A stretch of DNA of 64,000 nt from DAIDKA01 sp035485475. GTDB taxonomy: Bacteria; Pseudomonadota; Gammaproteobacteria; Steroidobacterales; Steroidobacteraceae. The DNA lies in NCBI GenBank assembly GCA_035485475.1, contig DATHOA010000084.1, forward strand, positions 3,284 to 67,283. Reading direction: 5' to 3'. The notes beneath the pieces are model-generated. The model did no database searches. It was not told where the DNA came from and saw only the letters and a list, made by a program, of their open reading frames with translations. This document shows positions 1 to 7,426 of this stretch, piece after piece. The position numbers were made by a program, and so were the translations under genes. The stretch's first letter is position 1. Every line of letters begins with the position of its first letter.

Positions 1-1
1 T

Positions 2-490
2 TCCGATGGCGACATCGTGGCCGTGCTGCGCACGCTGTTCACATCCCGCGAGCTTGCCGCGCAGGCGGGCCGCAAATTCAAGGATCCGATGCAGTACGTG
101 TTGTCGGCGGTGCGCCTGGCCTATGACACCCGCCTGATCCAGAACATGCACCCGGTGACGGGTTGGCTCGGCGCACTGGGTGAGCCGGAATTCGGCCACC
201 AGACACCGGATGGCTACTCCTTGCAGGATGCCGCCTGGTCGAGCTCCGGACAGATGAGTCGGCGCTTCGAAATCGCCCGCACCATCGGCTACGGTAGCGC
301 CGGATTGTTCGATCCCGAAAACGGCGGTGCCGCGACCGTGGTGGGATTTCCGCTGCTCACCACGCCGGTGTACTACGGGGCGCTCGCGCCATCCTTGTCC
401 GCCCAGACCCGGAACGCCCTGGAGCGCGCGCGGTCCCAACAGGAGTGGAACCTGTACCTGCTGGCCTCACCCGAATTCAACTCGCGCTGA
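2..490 (+). CDS. DUF1800 family protein, C-terminal part (5' end outside window)
   Basis: The reading frame is open from base 2 and ends with TGA at 488-490, so only the last ~162 residues are present. The opening segment DGDIVAVLRTLFTSREL and the following KDPMQYVLSAVRLAYDT are typical of the C-terminal region of DUF1800 proteins. These are exported proteins of unknown function almost always encoded just before a DUF1501 gene, as here (next start 20 bases on). The methionine at 17 is internal rather than the true start. Function of the pair is not established; cell-surface or polymer-related roles have been suggested. Confidence 0.8.
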   Translation, partial: SDGDIVAVLRTLFTSRELAAQAGRKFKDPMQYVLSAVRLAYDTRLIQNMHPVTGWLGALGEPEFGHQTPDGYSLQDAAWSSSGQMSRRFEIARTIGYGSAGLFDPENGGAATVVGFPLLTTPVYYGALAPSLSAQTRNALERARSQQEWNLYLLASPEFNSR

Positions 491-509
491 CCTCAACTGG
501 AGTGCACCC

Positions 510-1700
510 GTGAACCGCCGACTTTTCCTGCACACCGCACTGGCCGCCGCCCCGGCTTTGAGCGTGGCCGGCCGGCTGTTTGCCGCCCCCGCCAGCACGC
601 CGCGGTTTTTGTGCGTGTTCCTGCGCGGCGGCTACGACTGTGCGAATTTCCTGGTGCCGTGGTCGAGCAGCTTCTACTACGAGCAGCGGCCGCGGATTGC
701 CATTGCCAAGCCGGATCCTGCCATCACGGATGGCGCGCTGGCGTTGGATTCGGATTGGGCGCTGGCCCCCGCCGTACGCGATTCGCTGGGGCCGCTGTAT
801 CAGCAGCGCCAGGCGGCATTCATCCCGTTTGCCGGGACCGACGATCTGACCCGCAGCCACTTTGAGACCCAGGACAGCATCGAGCTGGGACAGCCCGTAC
901 AGACGACCCGCGATTTTCGTTCCGGCTTCCTGGCACGGCTCGCGGGCACGCTCAACGGTTCAACGCCGATCGCCTTCACGGATACTCTGCCGCTGGCCTT
1001 CAAGGGCGATTCGGGCATCGCCAGTATTTCCCTGCAGCGCGGCGGCAAGTCCCCGTTTGACGCCACCCAGACCGCGACGCTGCGCGGCATGTACACCGGC
1101 AGCCATCTCGACTCGGCCGTGCGCGAGGGCCTGGAGCTGCAGCAGGAAGTGGCGCAGGCGATGCAGGAGGAGATGCAGGCGGCAAATCGCGGTGCCATCA
1201 GCACCAAGGGGTTCGAGCTGACGGCTGAACGGATGGCGCGATTCATGCGTACCCAGTACCGCTTAGGCTTCGTGGATGTGGGTGGCTGGGACACGCATGT
1301 CAATGAGGGCGGTGCCCACGGCGCGCTGGCGACCAATCTGAACAGCCTGGGGAAGGGCCTGGCGACCTATGCCGAAGCCCTCGGCGATGAGTGGAACAAC
1401 ACCGTGGTCTTCGTGCTGTCGGAGTTCGGGCGCACGTTCCGTGAGAACGGCAATGCGGGCACGGACCATGGCCATGGCAGCGTGTACTGGGTGCTGGGCG
1501 GCCGCGTCAACGGTGGCCGCATGGCCGGGGAGCAGGTGCGCGTGGCCCATGACACGTTGTTTCAGGACCGGGACTATCCGGTGCTGAATGACTACCGCAG
1601 CGTGCTCGCCGGCGTATTCGGCACGCTGTGGGGTCTGGGTCCGCAGCAGCTGGAAGTGATATTTCCGGGCGCGCGTCCGCTTGATCTGAAGCTGGTCTAG
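510..1700 (+). CDS. DUF1501 family exported protein
   Basis: This 396-residue protein starts at GTG 510, preceded by a GGAG element about eight bases upstream; an in-frame ATG at 327 lies inside the upstream gene and is ignored. The N-terminus has paired arginines (VNRRLFLHTALAAAPAL) followed by a hydrophobic stretch and AAPA, which looks like a Tat-type signal. The body carries the family signatures VDVGGWDTH (about residue 254) and LSEFGRTFREN...TDHGHGS (about 300-325), the latter resembling metal-binding motifs of the alkaline phosphatase/sulfatase fold. Length is normal for the family. It follows the DUF1800 gene, the usual pairing. Its stop codon overlaps the 3' end of the convergent aldehyde dehydrogenase gene by four bases. 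Substrate unknown. Confidence 0.85.
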   Translation: MNRRLFLHTALAAAPALSVAGRLFAAPASTPRFLCVFLRGGYDCANFLVPWSSSFYYEQRPRIAIAKPDPAITDGALALDSDWALAPAVRDSLGPLYQQRQAAFIPFAGTDDLTRSHFETQDSIELGQPVQTTRDFRSGFLARLAGTLNGSTPIAFTDTLPLAFKGDSGIASISLQRGGKSPFDATQTATLRGMYTGSHLDSAVREGLELQQEVAQAMQEEMQAANRGAISTKGFELTAERMARFMRTQYRLGFVDVGGWDTHVNEGGAHGALATNLNSLGKGLATYAEALGDEWNNTVVFVLSEFGRTFRENGNAGTDHGHGSVYWVLGGRVNGGRMAGEQVRVAHDTLFQDRDYPVLNDYRSVLAGVFGTLWGLGPQQLEVIFPGARPLDLKLV

Positions 1701-3160
1701 CGCCGCGGACCGGCCACATCCCCCGGTTTGTCGTCGAAAATGCTGGCCGGCGCGCCCTGATTGCTCAGGATGGCCTTGCGTCGCAGAAACCGCATGATGG
1801 AATCCGGTCCGGTTCGCGAGCCGCCCAGACCCGAGACGCCAAAGCTGTGGGTGCCGATCTTGCGCAGCTTCGCGAAGGTCAGAAAGGTGTCCTGCACGAA
1901 CACGCTGCCGGCATTGAGCCGTTCGGCGATCTGCTGACCCTCCTCCTCGGTGCCGGAAATCACCGAGGCGGTGAGTCCGAACTCGGTATCGTTCGCCAGT
2001 GCGATGGCCTCTTCGGTGGTCTTGAAGCGCATCACGGGCAGGATGGGCCCGAAGGTCTCCTCGCGCATCAGACGCATGCTGTGGTCCACTTCGGTGACCA
2101 CGGTGGGGCGCATGTACAGGCCGCCCCCCAATGATTCGGTGACGCCGCCGGTCAGGACCTGTGCGCCCTTGGCGACCGCGTCAGCCAGGTGGGCTTCGAC
2201 GATCTGGGGTTGGCGCACGAAGATGAACGGACCGATGTGTCCTTCCAGCGGATTTTTGTCATTCAGGGTCACCCTTGCGGCCTTGGCGACCAGATCCGCG
2301 ACGAAGTGATCATGGATGGACTCGTGTACGTACACGCGTTCGACCGAATAGCACACCTGGCCGGTGGCATACACGCCGCCGCGCAGCACTGCGGTGCTGG
2401 CGCGATCGATATTCGCATCCGCGGTCACGATGGCGGGATCCTTGCCGCCCAGTTCCAGGAAGCAGGGGATCAGACGCTCCGCGCAGGCCAGCGCCACTTT
2501 GCGGCCATTCGGCACACTGCCGGTAAAACACACCAGGTCCACGTTTGCGACGACGTCCTGGCCGGTGCGGCCATCGCCCAGCACCACATCGAACACTTCG
2601 GCGAGTTCCGGCACGCGGCGCACGGTGTGCATGAGCGGTTCGACAAAACGGGGCGTCACCTCACTGGGTTTGAGCAGCACCGCGGAGCCTGCGAACAGCG
2701 CCGGCACGGCATCCAGCAGCGACAGCATCATCGGTGCATTCCAGGGGCTAATGACACCCACCAGGGCATACGGCACCAGCTGCGAACGGATATTGACGCT
2801 GGGCATGGTGAGGGACTGGCCACCCACATGCGCGCGCGTCAGCACGCCTTCGGCATCCTCGCACCATCCGTTGATATTGGCCACGGCGATGAACGCGGTG
2901 AACTGCGAGGTATGACAGCCGCCCGTATCGGCGCCATCGGCCGCGCCAATGACTTTGGCATGGGCGATCAGTTCCCCGACCCAGCGGCGCATGATGCCGA
3001 TGCGTTCGGCGATCGGTCGCGCGGCCCACACCTGCTGATTGCGGCGCAGCCGGGCCGCCTTTTGCGCAATTTCATCGGCGTCCGCCGCGGGAAAGGAAAA
3101 CTCGGTGTTGCCGGTGCGCGGATCGCGCACCGGAATTGCCCGACTCTCGGTATCAGCCAT
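1697..3160 (-). CDS. NAD(P)-dependent aldehyde dehydrogenase family protein
   Basis: This 487-residue protein oxidises an aldehyde to a carboxylic acid. The general-base motif FLELGGKDP has its Glu near residue 236 and the nucleophilic Cys sits in GQVC near residue 268, both at normal spacing. SPWNAPMML and GGVTESLGGG fit the Rossmann and C-terminal regions. The start at 3160 follows a GAGGG ribosome site; the frame stays open to 3655 but that part overlaps the neighbouring gene and reads as non-protein-like. It lies 19 bases after a SnoaL-like gene and a thioredoxin-like gene on the same strand, so the three probably form one unit. Substrate cannot be told from sequence. Confidence 0.92.
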   Translation of the reverse strand: MADTESRAIPVRDPRTGNTEFSFPAADADEIAQKAARLRRNQQVWAARPIAERIGIMRRWVGELIAHAKVIGAADGADTGGCHTSQFTAFIAVANINGWCEDAEGVLTRAHVGGQSLTMPSVNIRSQLVPYALVGVISPWNAPMMLSLLDAVPALFAGSAVLLKPSEVTPRFVEPLMHTVRRVPELAEVFDVVLGDGRTGQDVVANVDLVCFTGSVPNGRKVALACAERLIPCFLELGGKDPAIVTADANIDRASTAVLRGGVYATGQVCYSVERVYVHESIHDHFVADLVAKAARVTLNDKNPLEGHIGPFIFVRQPQIVEAHLADAVAKGAQVLTGGVTESLGGGLYMRPTVVTEVDHSMRLMREETFGPILPVMRFKTTEEAIALANDTEFGLTASVISGTEEEGQQIAERLNAGSVFVQDTFLTFAKLRKIGTHSFGVSGLGGSRTGPDSIMRFLRRKAILSNQGAPASIFDDKPGDVAGPRR

Positions 3161-3179
3161 ACATCCCTCTGCAAAAACT

Positions 3180-3716
3180 TCAGCGCTTGGCCTTGAAACT
3201 CGGCGGCAGCGAGGGTGCTGCGGCGGCGGGTCCACTGGGCCGACCGACAAGATGGTTCTCACCCTTCCAGGGAACATCCGCCTGCGCACGCCAGGCATTG
3301 ATGAACAAAGACTTGAAGACCCACAGGTCCCCGCGCTGCACGCACAGGTCCTCGCGGGTGCCGATGCCGAACAGGAAGTTGGTGCCGTAGTCGACATTGA
3401 ACTGTGCGATCTGGAAGAAGCAGCGCACCTGCACGGATTCATCGGGCTGCCGTTCCATGATGAAGTGGTTGAACAGGTGCTGGCGGCCAAACCACCAATG
3501 CTGGCGATCGTTCCACAGCGAACGCATGTTCTCCAGAATCGCCGCGTGACCTTTGACCTTGCCCTGCCACAGGTGGTCGAACTCGGCATCCGCGGCAAAG
3601 GCCGACAGCAGCATGTCGGGGTCCGCGAGGTCCAGGCCCCAGGCGTAGCGGGCATAGGTTTCGATGATCTCGGCGCGCTCCTCGGCCGAGACGCGAGTGG
3701 GATGCGAGTGGGCCAT
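3180..3716 (-). CDS. SnoaL-like/NTF2-fold protein
   Basis: The 178-residue protein has the helix-rich N-terminus and conical beta-sheet pattern of the SnoaL/NTF2 family: RAEIIETYARYAWGLDLADPDMLLSAFAADAEFDHLW, then a WFGRQHLFNHFIM segment. Members include small isomerases, dehydratases and scaffold proteins acting on hydrophobic substrates. No signal peptide is seen. It sits between the thioredoxin-like gene (five bases upstream) and the aldehyde dehydrogenase (19 bases downstream), so a part in the same catabolic unit is likely. The exact reaction is unknown. Confidence 0.75.
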   Translation of the reverse strand: MAHSHPTRVSAEERAEIIETYARYAWGLDLADPDMLLSAFAADAEFDHLWQGKVKGHAAILENMRSLWNDRQHWWFGRQHLFNHFIMERQPDESVQVRCFFQIAQFNVDYGTNFLFGIGTREDLCVQRGDLWVFKSLFINAWRAQADVPWKGENHLVGRPSGPAAAAPSLPPSFKAKR

Positions 3717-3720
3717 GCGT

Positions 3721-4176
3721 TCAGCTCCGGTTGGCGACTTTCTGTTTCAGAAAATCGTAGATGCTCTGCTCGGTCATCTTGCCCGCATTGGCCAGTTCGC
3801 CCTCCTTGGTCGAGTACAGCACCTTGTTTCCGGTGCCCACCACGACCACGGCCGGGATGCCCTTGGCGATGGGATTGCCATAGCGGTTCGCGAGACTGAG
3901 ATTCTTGTCGAAATTGCCGACATCAATCTTTACCACCTCGAATTCGCCCTCGATCAGGTGCTGGCTGCTGCCATGCATGGCCTTGTCGAGTGCGCGACAG
4001 TCCGGGCACCAGTTGGCGCCGAACACCAGCAGTAACTTCTTGTGATCGACTTGTGCTGCGGCAATGGCGTGCTGCACGTCGGCCGCCGCATCGGCGTGCT
4101 CGTCGTAGGGCCAGGGTGCGGCAAGCGCCAGCGTCGAAATCGACGCGGCCGCGAGCGCCAGCAAGAACTTGTTCAT
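3721..4176 (-). CDS. Periplasmic thioredoxin-fold protein
   Basis: A 151-residue exported thioredoxin-like protein. A Sec signal peptide (MNKFLLALAAASISTLALAA) is followed by a thioredoxin fold with active site W56-C57-P58-D59-C60 in the segment FGANWCPDCRAL, and the cis-Pro loop near GIPAVVVVG. The CPDC site resembles thioredoxin_7/DUF255-type proteins more than classical CGPC thioredoxin. The start at ATG 4176 is chosen for its strong AGGAGAGG ribosome site and because it begins the signal peptide; an alternative GTG at 4191 adds five residues. It is the first gene of the leftward trio. A role in disulfide reduction in the periplasm is inferred. Confidence 0.82.
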   Translation of the reverse strand: MNKFLLALAAASISTLALAAPWPYDEHADAAADVQHAIAAAQVDHKKLLLVFGANWCPDCRALDKAMHGSSQHLIEGEFEVVKIDVGNFDKNLSLANRYGNPIAKGIPAVVVVGTGNKVLYSTKEGELANAGKMTEQSIYDFLKQKVANRS

Positions 4177-4272
4177 CGACCTCTCCTGCACAGGTGGCGA
4201 TCGCCATAGTATGCCAAGGTGCTAAGATTCCGGCCCAGATGTCATCGCTGACAGCGGGTTGAGGGGGGAATC

Positions 4273-5826
4273 GTGAGAACAGACAAAACTGTGGTGATTG
4301 CCGCGGCGGTAGTGGCTTGCGCCATCGCGCCAGGCGCCTGGGCCCAGAGCGCAGCGGACTGCGATCATCTGGCCGCTCTCAAACTGACCGATACCACCAG
4401 CCTTGCGGCCGCGGTGATCGAAGGGTCAAAGTTCGCACCGCCCGCGCCAGCCAATCCCGGTCCCGCTGCGGCCGCGAATGCCCAGGCAGCGCTGTACGCG
4501 AGCCTGCCGGCGTTCTGCCGGGTCACCGGGGTGATCAAGCCGGCCGTGCGCTTCGAGGTGTGGCTGCCGATGCAGGACTGGAATGGCAAGTTCCAGGGCA
4601 CTGGCAACGGGGGCTACAACGGCGCCATCGTCTACACGGCCCTGGCCGGCGGCCTGCTGCAGCATTTCGCCACGGCCAATACCGATATGGGGCATGTCGC
4701 GACGACACCGGATCCGGCCAGCTGGGCGTTGCATCATCCGGAGCTGGTGATTGACCAGGGATATCGCGCGCAACACGAGACGGCGCTGAAGGCCAAGGCC
4801 GTCATCGCCGCCTTTTATGGCAAGCATCCCAGCCATTCCTACTTCGTTGGCTGCTCGTCCGGCGGCTGGGAGGCGCTGACCGAAGCACATCGCTATCCGC
4901 ATGACTATGACGGCATTATCGCCGGCGCACCCGCCTCCGAGGTGGTGCATCTGCATGCCGGCCAGTTATGGGGATACATGGCTGCGCAGCAGATTGATCC
5001 GGACAAGATCCCGATGATTTCCGCGGCGGTGGTGGCCAGGTGCGACGCCAAGGATGGGGTCAAGGACGGCCTGGTTTCCGATCCCCTCGCCTGTGATTTC
5101 AAACCGGCAGAACTGGCCTGCAAGAGTGGACAGGACCCGAAGAGCTGCCTGACTGCGACCGAAGTGACGGCTCTGGGACAGATTTACTCCGGTGCGCATT
5201 ATTCATCCGGCGCGGCAGTCTATCCGGGTTGGCCGCGCGGCATGGAGTTCGCGCTGCTGCAGGCGCGCGCTGATGGCGTCGCGGCCCTGGGCGCCAGTAC
5301 CTTCCGCGATATGGTGTTCGAGAATCCGCAGTGGGATTTCCATACCATCAACTATGACCACGACGTGAAAGCGGCGGATGACAAGATTGGGGCGGTCATG
5401 AACGATGGCAGCACCGATCTGGCCGAATTTCGCAAGTCCGGCGGCAAGCTGATCCTGTGGCATGGCTGGTCGGATCCGCTGATCTCACCGCTCCATACGA
5501 TCGCCTACTACGGCAAGCTCGCCGCGCATTTCGCGCCCAAGGGCGCGGACCAGGCTGCCGCGGTGACGCAGGTGTCGGACTTCGCGCGCCTGTTCCTGGC
5601 CCCGGGCGTCATGCACTGTGGGCGCGGTCCCGGACCGGATACCTTTGATTCGGTCGGGGCGCTGACGGCCTGGGTCGAGCATGGCATGGCGCCCGACAGC
5701 ATGATTGCCGCGCACAAGAGCGCCGGCAAGACCGATCGCACCCGGCCGTTATGTGCCTATCCGCACCGGGCGGTCTACGACGGCAAGGGCGACAGCAACG
5801 AGGCCGCGAGCTTCAGCTGCCGATAA
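4273..5826 (+). CDS. Tannase/feruloyl esterase-family secreted hydrolase
   Basis: A 517-residue secreted serine esterase of the tannase/feruloyl esterase family, starting at GTG 4273, with a signal peptide ending near GAWAQS. The nucleophile lies in YFVGCSSGGWEAL (about residues 190-200). The family's CS-D-HC arrangement, in which a Cys precedes the catalytic Ser and another precedes the catalytic His, is visible as GCSSGG, HGWSDPLISP (Asp) and VMHCGRG (His, about residue 447). Members cleave phenolic esters such as tannins and ferulates; mono(2-hydroxyethyl) terephthalate hydrolase is a relative. It is followed by a hairpin and faces exported genes of unknown function, so extracellular aromatic-ester catabolism is plausible. 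The true substrate is unknown. Confidence 0.88.
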   Translation: MRTDKTVVIAAAVVACAIAPGAWAQSAADCDHLAALKLTDTTSLAAAVIEGSKFAPPAPANPGPAAAANAQAALYASLPAFCRVTGVIKPAVRFEVWLPMQDWNGKFQGTGNGGYNGAIVYTALAGGLLQHFATANTDMGHVATTPDPASWALHHPELVIDQGYRAQHETALKAKAVIAAFYGKHPSHSYFVGCSSGGWEALTEAHRYPHDYDGIIAGAPASEVVHLHAGQLWGYMAAQQIDPDKIPMISAAVVARCDAKDGVKDGLVSDPLACDFKPAELACKSGQDPKSCLTATEVTALGQIYSGAHYSSGAAVYPGWPRGMEFALLQARADGVAALGASTFRDMVFENPQWDFHTINYDHDVKAADDKIGAVMNDGSTDLAEFRKSGGKLILWHGWSDPLISPLHTIAYYGKLAAHFAPKGADQAAAVTQVSDFARLFLAPGVMHCGRGPGPDTFDSVGALTAWVEHGMAPDSMIAAHKSAGKTDRTRPLCAYPHRAVYDGKGDSNEAASFSCR

Positions 5827-5840
5827 GGCTTCGTACGGGC

Positions 5841-5865
5841 CGGCCCCGCATCAGCTGCGGGGCCG
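5841..5865 (+). terminator. Hairpin at convergent gene ends, possible terminator
   Basis: CGGCCCCGC (5841-5849) and GCGGGGCCG (5857-5865) form a perfect nine-base stem around a seven-base loop. It lies 15 bases after the esterase stop and overlaps the stop codon of the convergent gene. There is no T-run, so intrinsic termination is only a possibility. Confidence 0.45.
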
Positions 5866-6534
5866 CTTGGTCACGGGAGTGGCAGCACACACCTCTTCGG
5901 GTATCTCGTATCCCGGCCGCTTCGTGTAATCGGTCCGGGCGGTCCAGGGCTGCGTGAAGGTCTTCGGATCCTCGATGGTCATGAGCAGGTGCAGATGCAT
6001 CCCATCCTTGCTCAACTGGAAGCGCTCGGTCAGATGCATGGCATCGGAGTGCGGCAGGCCCGCATTGTCGACCATGGTGCTGTCATCAAAGCCGTTGGTG
6101 TCCACGACCAACTCGTCGCCATCCCACTTGCCGACCGAATAACCCAGGTAGTGGGGATCCACGTCGGTGGGCAGCGCTTCATCCAGGTACACCCGTCGTG
6201 GCAGCCGATTGAGCTGGTACACGAAGTACAGTGCCTTGGGCCGCTGCAGGATCTCGAAGGGCTCGTGCATGAGCATCAGCCGCGGCAGCCCCGGCGGCAG
6301 GCAGTGTGTAACCCCGTCGAATGAGAAGTCACCCTTGGCAATGGCCGCCTTGTGGGCCGCATAGACTGCCTGGGCTTCGGGAGTCAGCGGCGGCGCCTTG
6401 CCGTCGACCGTCTTCAAGGCGCCCACCTGCGCGGAGAGGACCCACACGCCGCTCAGATCCGGCGCCGCAGCCGACACGTTGACACTCATGGCGCCGAAGG
6501 CGACGGTCGAGAGGAAAATCTGCAACGCTCTCAT
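5851..6534 (-). CDS. Exported protein of a four-member paralogous family (copy 1)
   Basis: The protein has 227 residues, a signal peptide (MRALQIFLSTVAFGAMSVNVSA) and then PDLSGVWVL. The core shared with the other three copies is CLPPGLPRLM, a segment near FVYQLNRLPRRVYLD, YLGYSVGKWDGDELVVDTNGFDD, and a C-terminal region reading IEDPKTFTQPWTARTDY followed by a conserved Glu-Glu-Val-Cys. I do not recognise a characterised member. The DLSGVW start, the VDT.GF.D motif and the single C-terminal Cys are constant, suggesting one compact secreted beta-rich domain. The start overlaps the stop of the paralogue upstream by four bases (ATGA), so the two are translationally coupled. Function unknown. Confidence 0.8.
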   Translation of the reverse strand: MRALQIFLSTVAFGAMSVNVSAAAPDLSGVWVLSAQVGALKTVDGKAPPLTPEAQAVYAAHKAAIAKGDFSFDGVTHCLPPGLPRLMLMHEPFEILQRPKALYFVYQLNRLPRRVYLDEALPTDVDPHYLGYSVGKWDGDELVVDTNGFDDSTMVDNAGLPHSDAMHLTERFQLSKDGMHLHLLMTIEDPKTFTQPWTARTDYTKRPGYEIPEEVCAATPVTKRPRS

Positions 6535-7337
6535 TTGGCCACCGTCACACCGTCCACGGGCGCATTGCGATTGTTCTCTTCACACACGTATTCCTGCGGG
6601 CGTACATCGGGCCGCCAGTGGTAGACGCGCCGATAGCTGTACGGATGTTCCAGAGTGACCGGGTCCTCGACCGTCATGACGAGTTCGAGGTTCGAGCCAT
6701 TGTCGATTTTGCGGAAACGCTCGATCACATGCTCCTGGTTCGAATGGCTGCTGCCCTCATCATCGATGAAAGTCTTGTCGTTCAGTCCGATGGTATCGAC
6801 CACGAGGGTATCGCCCTCCCAATGACCGACCGAATCTCCAAGGTAGGTATGAGCTACGTTCTTCGGGTGGTCACGGTTCAGCCAGATGCGCCGCAGGTTG
6901 TGGGCCACCTCGTGCAGAAACGTGATCCGCTCGGGGGTCTGCACGATCTCGATCGGATAGGGGCTCTCCATCACGCGCGGCATCCCGTGCGGCAGGCACT
7001 GTGTGGAGGCGTCGGCCTCGGGAGTGCCGCGATTCTTGGCGCGGATGCGCCGCTCCAGGATCGCCATGTACTCAGGTTTCAGCGGCGGCTCGACGCCGGG
7101 CTCCGGCCCGAGCATGTACTGATACCCCGCCAGCCACCACACCCCGTTCAGATCGTGCGGATCAGGATTGCCGGGCGGCGTGCCCGGCGGCGCGTTGGCC
7201 GCCCCCCGCAATCCCGGCGTCAGGGCCAGGGTCGGGTCGCCGCTGTTGTGCAGCGTGGTGGGTTGTGGGGCTGCCATCGCCGCGGCGGCGAGGGCGAGAC
7301 CTGCGATCGCGAGTGAGACAGGATTGAGGTTGCGCAC
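6531..7337 (-). CDS. Exported protein of a four-member paralogous family (copy 2)
   Basis: A paralogue of the neighbouring gene, about 268 residues from GTG 7337. That start opens directly into a signal peptide (VRNLNPVSLAIAGLALAAAAMAA); the frame is open to a TTG at 7388. After a Gly/Pro-rich linker come DLNGVWWLAGY, TQCLPHGMPRVM, SPYPIEIVQTPERITFLHE, YLGDSVGHWEGDTLVVDT, the Glu-His-containing segment EHVIERFRKID, and EDPVTLEHPYSYRRVYHW with YVCEENNRNAP at the end. The C-terminal CEENNRNAP is almost identical in copy 4 (16390-17244). Divergently transcribed from the haem-PQQ gene across an 89-base gap. Function unknown. Confidence 0.8.
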   Translation of the reverse strand: MRNLNPVSLAIAGLALAAAAMAAPQPTTLHNSGDPTLALTPGLRGAANAPPGTPPGNPDPHDLNGVWWLAGYQYMLGPEPGVEPPLKPEYMAILERRIRAKNRGTPEADASTQCLPHGMPRVMESPYPIEIVQTPERITFLHEVAHNLRRIWLNRDHPKNVAHTYLGDSVGHWEGDTLVVDTIGLNDKTFIDDEGSSHSNQEHVIERFRKIDNGSNLELVMTVEDPVTLEHPYSYRRVYHWRPDVRPQEYVCEENNRNAPVDGVTVAK

Positions 7338-7354
7338 TGGGCAGCTCTGGTGAC

Positions 7355-7382
7355 TTGGCCGATAGCGGCCGTTGACTATACA
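7355..7382 (+). promoter_or_regulatory. Possible sigma-70 promoter for the haem-PQQ gene
   Basis: TTGGCC (7355-7360) and TATACA (7377-7382) are separated by 16 bases in the divergent intergenic region. Each matches four of six consensus bases, so this is a weak prediction. Confidence 0.3.
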
Positions 7383-7426
7383 AGGCAAACGTACCAGAGC
7401 AAAGCTGGTAGAAGTGCTGGTGAAAT

